Source: Anodontia alba
Taxonomy: Eukaryota; Mollusca; Bivalvia; Lucinida; Lucinidae
Length of the DNA: 64,000 bases
Assembly: GCA_964016985.1 (NCBI GenBank)
Contig: OZ024823.1
Span: forward strand, 24,063,320-24,127,319
Direction of reading: 5' to 3'
Shown here: positions 34,213 to 44,584 of the stretch, one piece after another
Numbering within the stretch: the stretch's first letter is position 1
Layout: the number at the start of each line of letters is the position of its first letter
Notes under the pieces: generated by a model
Told to the model about the DNA's origin: nothing
What the model saw: only the letters and a program-made list of their open reading frames with translations
Database searches by the model: none
Translations under genes and position numbers: made by a program

Positions 34213-34970
34213 AGAAAATTAGCCACTGCACAGCATTTCCTACAAGATTGCATAAAGGCCCAGCGAAGACTCAGATCAGCCTGCGAATTCGCGCAGTCTG
34301 ATCAGAGAATTTGCAGGATACATTGTGGGTAGCTGAGGGGTCAAAGCGTCTTCAGGCGGACAGCAACGTGTCTGATCAGCGTGTGCAGATGCGCAACTGA
34401 TCTGGGTCTTCGCTGGGCGTACTTCAAGTCTTGTAAGTAATGCTGTATCCCGGCTTAAATAGCACGAATGAACTAGCGTAGAGAAACTGCAATAGAAATA
34501 ATATCGCCTTGGAACAGTCACTAGCTAATACTGTTGCGGCTTAGACCTGGTTTATTTGGATTGTTTAGACTTTTATTTTACTTCACTGCAGTTGATAAGT
34601 ACCGTGCGGCGGCCGTAAAATATCTCCCCGTACTTCACCATTATTTCCTTTGGGATCATCCAGTCCATTCAAGCGAAAACGTGCCTTCGAACATGCTCAA
34701 CATGCAGAGATTCAGACCATCTTGCGCACGCGCAGTGTCATCCGGGCCGTTGCTCTCCAGTCATATATTCTGCAGTATTCAATGTTTCTGTTAGCGAACA
34801 GTGAAGGCCCTGATCAGACTTGGCGGATGTGCAGGCTGATCTGGGCCTTCGCTGTCCGCATATGCCCGAAGATACGTTTTCGCATGGCGCGGCCCATCTA
34901 TTATAGTGGTGAAGTTAGACAAAATGAGCTTATAATTTTGTACAATTTTTAATTAGTGTTATATTTTCAG

Positions 34971-35937
34971 GTACAAAAATGCGATCTTCACTTGTCCTAT
35001 CCCCGTAAGAAATGCTACTGCAGTGACTATAAAGCCAAGTGACAGCAGAGTAAGTGAAGCACAGAATCTGATTAAGATCAAGCAGAGTCCTAAAATGAAC
35101 AGAACATTCACCATCTGCCTGAGACCACTTCATTTTAACAGAACTGTTGCTTTCGACATTGTTGAGTGGATAGAGTATTACAGATTAATGGGCGTGGACC
35201 ATTTTGTCATATACAATTTTACATCTGATCCGTTGACAGACAAAGTTTTAAGATATTATGTGAATACAGGACTGTTAGAGGTCGTTCAGTGGCATATACC
35301 AAATCACGTTATACCAAAGAAACATTACTACGAGTTGGTGAAATATAATGAGATCCATTCAGCCGGTCAATTTGCTATGAACAATGACTTTCTGTACAGG
35401 GTGTACTGGAGCTCTAAGTTCGTAATAAACGTGGATCTGGACGAATTCATCGTCCCTTTGCTTGGCTCTACCGATTTCAAGAAATTAATAGTAAAGCTTC
35501 CGTCGAATGTATGTCATTATCTTATTAGAAATACCATTTTCCCATTAACTCTGGGACAGACCAAAGAACAATTTTATAATAGGGACGCATCTATCAAATA
35601 TAATCTGAAGACAGTTTTGTACAGAAAAAGAAACGATTACATTTTTCCACTAGCATGGAAAACAAAATATATAGCGCACACAAAATGTTCAAAACTTCTC
35701 TGATTACACAACGTTCTTGAATATAGGGAATCGGACCTGGCAGTTGAAAAGCATGTCGTTGACAAGAATACTGCTCTCGTGTTTCACTATCGAAAGCCAT
35801 TTGAAAAACCTGAGTTTCAAATTAAACAAAATGTTCAAATAGAGGACAAAAGGTTCCAATCATTCGCTGATGCACTGATCATTAATGTTAAAGCCGCCTG
35901 GGACCTGATTGGTTTCCCTTCGAACGTTCCCGAATGA
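34971..35937 (+). pseudogene. Glycosyltransferase family 92 terminal exon, copy C, with nonsense mutation
   Basis: Same acceptor (AG at 34969-34970), frame and length as copies A and B, with no indel, but the codon at 35701-35703 is TGA where A and B have TGG (CTC-TGG-TTA). The stop removes about the last 78 residues, including HVVDENTALVFHYRKPFEK and the C-terminal segment. Other changes include D to L in VPLDGS (next to the DxD block), A to V, and R to A in LRWKTK. Downstream of the stop the reading continues intact to the normal TGA, so the inactivation is recent or the tail is dispensable. Either a pseudogene or a shorter product. Confidence 0.85.
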
Positions 35938-35954
35938 AAACATCACATGAACAG

Positions 35955-36243
35955 AACGGTTACATTTCGAAAACATGCCTGTTCAAATATATTGAAACTT
36001 TCACCTTCAAAAAACTGAAACTTTCAGATAAAAAAAAAATCTGATATTTTTCCTAATTCTGCTCAAAACATAGATTGTGGACACTCGTTAGAACCGCCTC
36101 GGCGAGGCGGTTCTAACGAGTACCCACAATCTATGTTTTTGAGCAGAAATAAGAAAAATAATGTATACCCCTGTAAACCCACATTTTACTATATAAAATT
36201 GGGGTTTAAGGGGGCCAATATTATATAGGCATGTTTTCGTGAT
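35955..36243. mobile_element. MITE just 3' of GT92 stop, copy C, with full central palindrome
   Basis: It keeps a complete central palindrome: ACTCGTTAGAACCGCCTCGG is followed at once by its complement CGAGGCGGTTCTAACGAGTA (about 36087-36125). The independent copy at 47665-47950 has the same perfect centre, so the intact form is ancestral and A/B carry the deleted form. Confidence 0.8.
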
Positions 36244-36599
36244 ATTAATATGAACCGCAACATGAGAAAACGTACCTACTTACATGTTCGCCTAACGAAG
36301 AAACTTTGCACCCTAGCTTATCCAAAATGCGCCCAGTGAAGATTATGATCAGACTGTGCGACTGTGCAGGCTGATTTGAATCTTCGCTAGGCGCAAATGT
36401 CCGAAGGTACGTTGTCTGACGTTGCTCGTATCTCTCCGAGGCTGCATACTGTCGTTGTTATTCAAGTTGAATGGACTTAAACAGATATACAAAGCTGGGA
36501 CGTTATTAGCGGATCCAGAATTATTTCATTATTTCATCGTGTGTGTGTGGTGGGGGGGGGACTCGTTTTGTCTCTGTCTTTGGACAGATGCATTTCCTA

Positions 36600-37361
36600 T
36601 TTAAGGGGTGTCTGGTTTGGTTTTAGCCGCTTATCATTTATTTGAGAGAATTCCATTCTTAATGCATATAGTGTGGACCCCGATCAGACACTGTTTTCTG
36701 TGGCGACCGATCTGAGTCGTCACTGTTTTCAAATGTCCCTTTTATGGGACGCTTTGCATAAACTGATTAAGTATTAGGTCCGACAGTCCTGGGTAGACAG
36801 TACAGACACAGATCAGACGCCACAGGCAACTCATCCAGCAAATTTAAACACTGCCATAAGTAGGAAAATGGACTGGAACTCCGTACACTCCCACCCCCCA
36901 CCCCCCAACACACACACCCACATCTTCTCCGCACGGAACTCCTTTTGGATCCCCTCCTGGAACATTCAGAAAAGCCTACACATCCATGACTGGCTCAGTC
37001 CATGACTGGCTCAGCCTATGACTGCCTCAGTCCACGTCTGGCTTAGCCCATGACAGGTACAGTCCATGACTGTCTCAGTCCATGACTGGCTTAGCCCATG
37101 ACCATATTCGCGAATACAGTTCTTCGCCATTATTATTGTAAAACTGGTTTAGTGCGTAAAACATGCATTTAAATCAATAGCTGAGGGTATATTTGAATTG
37201 TTTATTCCTCAATCTAAAATATACATGCAAGAAATTATGGATCAACGCGTACAGATTTTTTTAATATTGCAACAAAAAATGAAGTATTAATCTCACAATT
37301 CTATGCAGTTCAGAACTGTTGCGTTAAATTTTTTGGGTCAGTATATTTACCTTGACGTATA
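36600..37361. other. Unique DNA with a short tandem repeat
   Basis: No gene seen. At about 36670-36770 there is a hairpin-like piece with ACCCCGATCAGACACTGTTTT and GATCTGAGTCGTCACTGTTT, related to the core of the TTAA MITEs at 39349 and 60715. At about 36980-37100 a 16-18 base repeat (CATGACTGGCTCAGTC) occurs about seven times. Confidence 0.65.
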
Positions 37362-38664
37362 CGAGGGTCGTGCAAAAAGTTTTGTCACTAATAGGCTTCC
37401 TTAGTTTTAGCCCAGGTATATTTTAAAATGCTTCACTGCACTTGAATACCCGTTTATTTCGTACAAATTGCTTTCCAACTGACCAAGTTATTTCAAATCA
37501 TATATACTGACCAATTTACTTATTACATTGGAACATGGACCAGAAGACTGAAATTCGTAGCTATATTAAATGCCGCATTAGGCTTAATATAGATTCAAAG
37601 CAGATATTTAATGAATTGCGTGGTATATATGGACCTCAAACCATTTCGATGCGCACAGTTTTTAGGTGGGTTAAAGCTTTTAAAGCTAAGAAATTTTCTG
37701 TTGAAGATGATACCCGTCCTGGAAGGCCTAAAACCTCTGTTACCAAGGCTAACAGTGCTGCTGTAAAGATTGTGGTCGAACAGGATGCGCGATTGTCTGT
37801 CAAAGATATAGCTAGTTGTACTGATATATCAGAAGGCAGTGTGCAAACAATTCTGAAAAAGCGTTTGGACCTGCGAAAGGTTTGCGCTAGGTGGGTACCT
37901 CATTTGCTCACTGAGGAGCAAAAGACACAACGCCTTAAATGTGCCCGGGAACTTTTGAAAACATACATAGGCTGTAATAGTCGGGTTATTTCTAACTTGC
38001 TAACAGGTGATGAAACCTGGGTGCACATGTTTGAGCCACAAAGAAGGGCTGATAATAAGCAACGAAAGCGAAAAGATCAAAAAACGCCCATGTATTGCCA
38101 AGAGAACCATAAGTTCGAAAAAGTTTGTACGCAATTTTCTTTAATTCAAGTGGGCCAGTCGTTCAAGTGCCTTGTCCATCTGGTCATACAGTCACTGGCC
38201 GATTCTAAAAGAATTCTGCACTGAAGAAAGTGAAAGAGTTTTACAATAAGAAACGACCAAGCAAAGGATGGTCAGGAGTCCACCTTTTACATGACAACGC
38301 CTCCTCTCATAAGTGTGAGGTTGTTAAGTCTTTTTGGCTTCTGAAAAGGTGAAAGTTTTAAACCATCCACCTTATTCACCTGACCTGAGTCACTGTGACT
38401 TCTTTTTATTTCCAAGGCTTAAGAAAATGCTTTCTGAAAATAAATATACGTCTAGAAGTTCTCTTGGCAGCGCAATTTATCAGTGTCTCCAACAGATACC
38501 AAAAGAAGACTATTTATCTGCTTTTCGCGACTGGGTAAAAAGGTTACAAAAATATGTTTCAGTAAAGGGGGAATACTTTGAAGGTTTGTAATAAAAATAT
38601 GTTTGATAAAACGTAGCACTGAAGTAATCCGAACCCAGTGACAAAACTTTTTGCAGGACCCTCG
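37362..38664 (+). mobile_element. mariner-family transposon in TA site
   Basis: TIRs CGAGGGTCGTGCAAAAAGTT and its complement AACTTTTTGCAGGACCCTCG, with TA on both sides (37360-37361 and 38665-38666). Length 1303 bp is normal for mariner. One transposase gene on the plus strand, broken. Confidence 0.93.
37535..38591 (+). pseudogene. mariner transposase (DD34D type), broken
   Basis: The first frame (229 codons) has the N-terminal helix-turn-helix region (IRSYIKCRIRLNIDSKQIFN, FRWVKAFKAKKFSVEDDTRP-GRP), WVPHLLTEEQKTQR and the first catalytic Asp in TGDETWVHMFEP. After about 38060 the expected middle part is scrambled and the frame is lost. LLHDNASSHKCEVVKSF (second Asp, about 38290) is in one frame and LNHPPYSPDLSHCDFFLFPR (third Asp) in another, starting at 38334, with a shift at about 38330. 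If joined at the shift, 34 residues separate the two Asp. At least two frame breaks make it inactive; the TIRs could still be used by a related enzyme. Confidence 0.85.
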
Positions 38665-39189
38665 TAGCATACTTTGTTTTCCCAATTTGCATGGCTGATC
38701 TGAACTTTTTGCCTCTAATGCACAATTCTATAGATCTAGATATCTCATACTCTGTCTAATTAACCGTTTCCATTTCTATTGACCAATGTTCTTTTTTCGA
38801 GGCGCTAGGCGTGAATGGGTTTAGAAGCCTGTGTTCGCTTCAAAAGGAGGCACCTCTTCTGAAAAGGGTCTACGCAAAAAGGGAAGACTTCACAGCAAAG
38901 TATTTCCTTTTTAGTGTAGATCCCTTTTCAGAATGGGGATCGGTGTGCGGGAAGCAAACAAGGCGTCACAGCTGTCTCTCTTATTAAAATATCAGAAAAT
39001 CTACCTGCTATACCCTATCCCCTTAAATGGTTAATCATATGTCCAATTTCTTTCTCACTTATGCTGTCTATCAAATATTGCAACCGACCGTTTGATATTG
39101 AAATACAAGCACCTCGTGTACATGCATGGAACTACCTAAATTCGTTCTTGCAGGAAAAAGAAAGTTTTAACTTTTACTGCTAAATGACA

Positions 39190-39344
39190 TTTCTTTTATT
39201 TACCCGCAAAACAGGAGCTGTCATTTCATGCAAATTGTCTCCATTGGAGACAGTTTGCATGAAATATCAAACTAGTTTTCAGAGAAAAATAAGAAACAAA
39301 ATCAGTGTGTCTTCTGCTGGAAGTTTTACCGAGCATGCTAAGCG
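39190..39344. repeat. Fragment related to the 3.4-6.2 kb inverted-repeat element
   Basis: It contains TGTCATTTCATGCAAATTGT and TCCATTGGAGACAGTTTGCA, a hairpin that also occurs several times in 4100-5110, then TTTTACCGAGCATGCTAAGC, like the words near 4730 and 44225. The TTAA MITE begins at its end. Confidence 0.65.
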
Positions 39345-39348
39345 TTAA

Positions 39349-39565
39349 CCTATTGTATTCTGGATACCGCTAAAAGGTAATTGGCAAACAGTGCAGACCC
39401 AGATCAGACCCCGCTGAACGCGGCGTCTGACCAGGGTCTCCACTGTTTGCAAATAGTTTGGACTTTTTCTCTAGAAATATATACATTATGTAGCCGGACA
39501 CATATACATTGAAATTGGACTCTTTCAATATATAATGTGGGATAGTCTATTCAGAATAAAATGGG
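39349..39565. mobile_element. piggyBac-type MITE in TTAA site
   Basis: Inverted ends CCTATTGTATTCTGGATACC and (inverted) CCCATTTTATTCTGAATAGA, flanked by TTAA at 39345-39348 and 39566-39569. The inside has the palindrome AACAGTGCAGACCCAGATCA / TGACCAGGGTCTCCACTGTT. TTAA targets are diagnostic of piggyBac-type transposition. Confidence 0.82.
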
Positions 39566-39667
39566 TTAAGTGTTCCAGATACAAATAGCATCAAATAAAT
39601 GAGTGGTAATGGATATGCTTTCCAGAGAAGCAACTTTGTCCTTATTACGCTTGTCTCCTTTGTATGT

Positions 39668-40530
39668 ATGCCCTTGCAAAACGCACACGCCGCCACCTAG
39701 CGCCGGTGAATGTGTATCAGTTTGCCCTTGCAACACTAACACGCTGCCACCTAGACCGGTAAAAGTGTATTCATTCGCCATTGCAACACTCAAACGCCGC
39801 CACCAAGAACCAGTAAAAGTGTATCTATTCGCCCTTGCAACACTCACACGCCACTTCCTAGAACCGGTAAAAGTGTATCCATTCGCCATTGCAACACTTA
39901 CACGCCGCCACCCCTTGCAACACTCACATGCCGTGACCTAGCACCAGTAAAGTGTATCCATTTGCCCTAGCAACACCCACATGCCGCCATCTAGCACCGG
40001 TTAAATGTATCTATTATCCCTTGCACTACTCACATGCCGCCACCTAACACCGGTAAAAGTGAATCAATTCACCCTTGCAAAACTCGAATGCCGCCACCTA
40101 GAACCGGAAAAATTGTATACATTCGCCCATACAACACTCACACACCGCCACCTAGAACCGGTAAAAGTGTCTGCATTCGCCCTTACAACACTCAAACACC
40201 GCCACCTAGCACCGGTAAAAGTGTATCTATTCGCCCTTGCAACACTCACATGCCGCTACCTAGAACCGGCAAAAGTGTAGCTATTTGCCCTTGCAATACT
40301 CACAAACCGACAGCTAGAACCGATGAAAGTTGTATCCGTCCTTGGAACACTCACACGCCGCCCTAGCACCGGTAAAGTGTATCTATAAGCCCTTGCAACA
40401 CTCACACACCGCTACCTAGCACCGGTAAAAGTGAATCAATTCTCACTTGCAAACTAACACACCGCCACCTAGAAACAGTAAAAGTGCATCCATTTGCCCT
40501 TGCGACACTCACTCGCCGCCATCTAGCACC
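39668..40530 (+). repeat. 54-bp minisatellite, about 16 units
   Basis: Unit: CCCTTGCAACACTCACACGC, CGCCACCTAGAACCGGTAAA, AGTGTATCCATTCG. Because 54 is a multiple of three, open frames run through the array on both strands (for example 39603-39941 and 40005-40280) and give 18-residue repeats such as PVKVYLFALATLTRRHLE. There is no start context, homologue or codon pattern to suggest that it is translated. Two units near 39905 and 40330 are shortened. Confidence 0.9.
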
Positions 40531-40876
40531 GGCTTAAGAAGAACGGAACCATTTTCATGGGAGACAGCTCAAAATTATTTTGTTTCACTTCCGAAAAGGA
40601 TCCCACTCTCCATTTATACAATCTGTAGTTTTCAATCATTCTGTTAGCGCACAACGGCGGCCCCTCGTATGCCAGAAGACACGTTTTTTTCTCATTGCGC
40701 GACTCTAAAAGGAAATAATTTGTTCCATAGGAGAGTAGGTCCCTTTTCAGAAGGAACCTGGTGTGTAGGAAGTCACAAAAGTTGTCTACCTGGTGAAAAT
40801 GGCAGAAAAAACTACCAAAAGTATCCAGCTCCCTAAAGTGATGTTGACTGCGCCACCTAGTACAGAATCAAAATAT

Positions 40877-41480
40877 GCACTGTAGGTATAGGGAAAGCTG
40901 TTTAATAAAATATCGCAAGAACCCAAGAGCTAGGGTCATGAAATTTTGCCTGCAGTTTGGGATCAATGAGTAAATGACCTGATTAATTTTATTGAAACTT
41001 CGTCAATTTTTAAGAGAATTATGGCCCCTTCGGACATATGCATTGTAGGTATAGGGAAAGCTTGTTAACAAAATAACTCAAGAATCCCTAGAGCTATACT
41101 CATGAAATTTTGCTTGCATGCACTTTTTGAATATTGTGTAAATGACCTAATTTGGAGGAATTTCGACAGTACTTTACGGAATTATGGCCCTTCTCAGACT
41201 TATGCATAGTAGGTACTGGGAAAGCTTGTTCATAAAATATCTCAAGAATCCCTTTAGCAAGGCTCATGATATTTGGCGTACAATTTTTGTCTAAGGTGTT
41301 GATGACCTGATTAACTTTCGACGAAATCCAAAAAAATATTTTACAGATTTATGACTTATTTCGGACTCAATGCATTGCGGCTACAAGGAAACCTTATGAA
41401 CAAAATATCTGGCTTGAGCTAGGCTCATGATATTTGGCATACAGTTTGGGTCTAAGGTGAAGATGACTATAAAGATTATT
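40877..41480 (+). repeat. 165-bp tandem repeat, about 4 units
   Basis: Units begin near 40877, 41041, 41206 and 41371 with CATTGTAGGTATAGGGAAAG and continue with CTCAAGAATCCCTAGAGCTA, CATGAAATTTTGC, ATGACCTGATTAA and GAATTATGGCCCCTT. The wording resembles the core of the non-autonomous bivalve element at 62975-64000. Divergence is about 20-30 percent by eye. Confidence 0.85.
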
Positions 41481-41655
41481 ATACTGTAGGCTGGTTCTGC
41501 CGCAGACTAGTTCATACTAGTTTGCACAGATATTCAAGCCCCTTTTCTAACGTCATGATGTTATAAAGAGACAACCTTGTCGGGCAAGCCTACGGTTAGG
41601 ACATGGAGTTTCGCAAACAGTCTCTGGTGTTAATTACCTCCAACTCTTGTCTGAA

Positions 41656-41960
41656 ACTCGGTGGCTCAGTTGGATACGCCGTCCGACTGGAGATCAGGAG
41701 GTCGCGGGTTCAACCCCCGCCGAGGTCGGCAACATTCTTTCGTAGAGATTGATCATGAAATATTTTCTACGGTCATTCTCTCCCTTCCGCTGATTCCAGA
41801 AGGACAGTTGTCAGTTTCTGGCGTAAGAATGTGCACAATACTGGTTATAACCGCTTAGAGGACTAAGCCTGCCCAGTAAACGTGTGGTTAGGTAAACTGA
41901 CCGCGCTCGACATGACCCCATTGGGTTGACTGGGCCGTAAAACATCAACACAAACAAATT
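41656..41960 (+). mobile_element. tRNA-derived SINE with conserved tail
   Basis: The head reads CTCGGTGGCTCAGTTGGATA and GGAGGTCGCGGGTTCAACCC-CCGCCGAGG, a tRNA-like fold with A and B boxes for RNA polymerase III. The body has ACATTCTTTCGTAGAGATTG and the tail GACAGTTGTCAGTTTCTGGC, ACTGGTTAT, and GGTTAGGTAAACTGACCGCG, ending in CAACACAAACAAA. From memory the tail resembles the central domain shared by metazoan MetaSINEs described in bivalves. A partial second copy is at 54048-54210. Confidence 0.85.
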
Positions 41961-42145
41961 GTCTGAAACATGAATACAATGAAGGATAATAGTCCTACTA
42001 AATTGATTCATAAATGAGACTTGTGAACGAACTTAAATCGCCAGTTTCAGTGGGCTTTTTTTTTTTTTTTTTCTTTCTTTCTTATTCTGGTAAGCTCCGG
42101 TGTTGCAAAAAGATTGTCCATGTAAATACACTGTGTGGTAGCACC

Positions 42146-42201
42146 ATGAAAGTGTATGTCAGAAAAGATTCCAAGATGGCGGCGAGTAATTTTGAAGAAA
42201 G
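42146..42201 (+). other. Possible first coding exon with 5' splice site
   Basis: ATGAAAGTGTATGTCAGAAA leads to AAGATGGCGGCGAGTAATTT and stops at GAAAG-GTAAGC, a good donor site. The peptide would be MKVYVRKDSKMAASNFEE or, from the second ATG, MAASNFEE; MAA at the start is common in animal genes. Possible later exons are frames around 42739-42925 (VRKESQRDSTGVRKEGGPKV) and 43319-43591, which I do not recognise. This is speculative. Confidence 0.25.
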
Positions 42202-42489
42202 GTAAGCAGTTCATTTGCAATATGATAATTCAGTTGAGTCTCCACTATATTTGGCGTCCTGGATTTTTAGACCATGCAAAGGAATGTCTTTCCTTGGTTA
42301 TATACGTTCATCTCGCAAAATGCTCCGTTTTTTTTAAACTCGATCCCAAATGCGGGGAAAACAACAAAAGAAAATTAAAGGAGGCAAGACTCGTATTTTC
42401 GTACTTTCAACACGTTTCCACGGTGATTCCAAGTGTTTTCGTGGACACACAACTCTTTCACTGCCACAGGCGATAATAATAGTAATAGG

Positions 42490-42550
42490 CTTTTGCAAAC
42501 AGCATAGATCCAGATGAGCCGTCTCATCTAGATCTACGCTGTTTGACATT
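42490..42550. repeat. Palindrome of the TTAA-MITE core type
   Basis: TTTGCAAACAGCATAGATCC / AGATGAGC-CGTC / TCATCTAGATCTACGCTGTT form a hairpin almost like the centres of 39349-39565 and 60715-60920. The ends of the element are not clear here. Confidence 0.6.
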
Positions 42551-43042
42551 CAGTCTTTCAACTTAACACATAAACTTCTTTTCAAGCGATAGTTTGTTAA
42601 AAAAAGAAAAGCAGACAATGTCGTCTGAAATTTGGCACCGAAAGAGTTAAATTATATACATAAAAATATTGTGTATCATTCAGTTTGCTCCCTAATGAGT
42701 TTTGTTTTCTGTGTAATATTTCCACTTGAAAAATTTCCCGGTGTACGTAAAGAAAGTCAGCGTGATTCAACTGGTGTACGTAAAGAAGGCGGTCCAAAAG
42801 TGCACGTCGAGAATACTAAAATTCATTTCAAAAGGTTATCCGAATATCTGGAAGTTGAGTTAAAAGCTTCAATAACATTAGCTTGTGTATCATCAGAAAC
42901 AGACGTCATAAAATTTCTTTCATAACAAAACAAAAAACAAATCTACCACAAGAGGAGCTTACTTAGTATCAATCGGAATTCCCACAATTTGTTTATGTAA
43001 CTAAGTGCAAACTCTAATGTAAATGTTATCTAAAAGGTATGA

Positions 43043-43287
43043 TTTTTTTTTTTTTTTTTTTTTTTGATTTGGGTTTTACGGCCCTTTCAAGAATATTTCA
43101 CTTATATCGAGCCGATCGTTCATCGAAGGTGGGCGAAAACCGGAGTACCCGGAGAAAAACCACCTGACCATCCGTAAGCAGAACTTGGCTTTCCCACATA
43201 TGACCCGAGCTAGGCTCGAACCACAGCGGTGAGAAACCTAATGGATTAAGAGTCAACTCTCTTATCCACTAGGCTACGGGGGCCCGC
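43043..43287 (-). mobile_element. tRNA-derived SINE, minus strand, with 13-bp target duplication
   Basis: Independent member of the family in units B and C. The T tract at 43043-43066 is the tail, the head is at 43287 (GGGCCCCCGTAGCCTAGTGG on the minus strand). CTAAAAGGTATGA lies on both sides (43030-43042 and 43288-43300). Near identity to the other copies points to recent activity. Confidence 0.92.
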
Positions 43288-43318
43288 CTAAAAGGTATGA
43301 TAAAACGTCACATACGTT

Positions 43319-43591
43319 TTGACAAGACCAAAGTTTGAACCATTTTGGTCACCAGAAGTAAAGAATGCATTCCTATCATTACAATTAAGATACGGAAAGA
43401 CTTTTTCAATTAAGTCTGTAAGTTTCTCTTTGATTAAATTATTGGAAAAAGTTGTATACGAGTCAAGCGTAGAAAATCATATGTTGACAAACTGGAGGCG
43501 CGAAATCCTCTTGACTTTAGTTATATCAAGCAGTATCAGCCCAGATAGAATTCTATCTAAATCTTTATCGCACCGATATAGATTTAGCTAG
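43319..43591 (+). other. Unrecognised open frame
   Basis: A frame of 90 codons reads RPKFEPFWSPEVKNAFLSLQ and LLEKVVYESSVENHMLTNWR and ends SLSHRYRFS. The composition is protein-like but there is no motif I know and no clear splice site. It may be part of a decayed mobile-element gene or an exon linked to 42146-42201. Confidence 0.25.
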
Positions 43592-43865
43592 AAATTCTAG
43601 CTGGGAGAGCTCTTTTGTGGATAAATATTTCATTGGAGATTTTTCCAGTCAGAATATAGACACTTGGGTCAGCGACTGTGCTGGGAAACGATAGAATCTG
43701 TTGAATGAACTGTTTATAAATCTTCTCCACCCTCTTCACAAGAGTATTCTTTGGAAGGACAATCTGGACAATCTATCAAAACAGGAAGGACATACGCCTA
43801 CAGGAGACTGATTGGCGTTTTTGCATCCATTTTCTCCGTAAAGGGCCAGGTCCTATAAGGCTATA

Positions 43866-44196
43866 CAGTCGACTCTCGTTATCTCGAACTCGCTTATCTC
43901 GAATAACCGCTTATCTCGAAGTGAAAATCTGGTCCCTGATTTAACACAGTGATCTACCAACACGCAACAAAATATTGTGGAAAAGAGGAGAAATTGCTCC
44001 TCAGGAGCAATTTCTCCTCTTTTCCACAATATTTTCAATATATCTCTAACAGGAGTCAAATTAAAGATTCATTCTGTTAAAGGTGGTTGTTCGATTAATT
44101 GATTTCCTTAGTTCCGCAAATCTGATATGTCGGAGTACGGATATCTCGAAGTGTTTCACAGAGTCCCTTCGATTTCGAGATAACGAGAGTCGACTG
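43866..44196. mobile_element. pogo/Tigger-like MITE in TA site
   Basis: Inverted ends CAGTCGACTCTCGTTATCTC with TA on both sides (43864-43865 and 44197-44198). CTCGTTATCTCGAA-type ends are common to pogo/Tigger elements. The centre has the palindrome GAGGAGAAATTGCTCC-TCAGGAGCAATTTCTCCTC. No transposase. Length 331 bp. Confidence 0.85.
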
Positions 44197-44464
44197 TATA
44201 TGGTGCCGTCTGGTGAAAATTTTACCCAGCATGCTAAGCGTTAGCGGGTTTTCATGTTATACTACATCAAATGCTGATTTTGCGTCCAACAAAGCTATGC
44301 ACAATGGTCTACGCATGACATTTACGTCACGAGTGGTTTCCTCAAGAGAAGGTGCCAAGGAAATGCCACAATCACGATGCGCGGCTTTCGCGAGGCACCA
44401 AAAATGAAGAGATGATTACCATACAAATGACAAAACAAAGGAAACATATGAAACTACCGATGCT

Positions 44465-44550
44465 CACACCTATAATTTTTCTGCTGACCATTCTAAGGTG
44501 GCTCCTCTATTAGAGGAGCTACCTTAGAATGGTCAGTTGAAAAATTATAG
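44465..44550. repeat. Short hairpin, fragment of an unidentified repeat
   Basis: TAATTTTTCTGCTGACCATT / CTAAGGTGGCTCCTCTATT is followed by its complement AGAGGAGCTACCTTAGAATG / GTCAGTTGAAAAATTATAGG. A similar sequence (TGACCGTTCCAAGGTGGCTC) is at 47500-47520. Confidence 0.65.
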
Positions 44551-44584
44551 GTGTGTGTATGTGTAAGGGGTGGCTGTAAATATA

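Larger units (their letters stand above)
28273..36588 (+). repeat. Tandem segment copy C (3' truncated)
   Basis: The third unit ends within the block GTTTTGTCTCTGTCTTTGGA (about 36565-36588); the last 90 or so bases of the repeat unit are absent. It carries about 410 bp at about 33490-33895 that is missing from A and B, a MITE at about 33983-34212, a shortened GT-repeat, and a nonsense mutation in the GT92 exon. From 32400 to 34950 it is clearly more diverged from A and B than elsewhere. Confidence 0.88.

Noticed and set aside
39566..40366. Repeat protein with 18-residue units
   Set aside because: Open on both strands because the 54-bp unit lacks stops; no evidence of expression. Kept only as a low-interest finding.
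41656..41730. Functional tRNA gene
   Set aside because: A and B boxes are present, but the region continues into a SINE body with a second partial copy at 54048, and the cloverleaf is imperfect.
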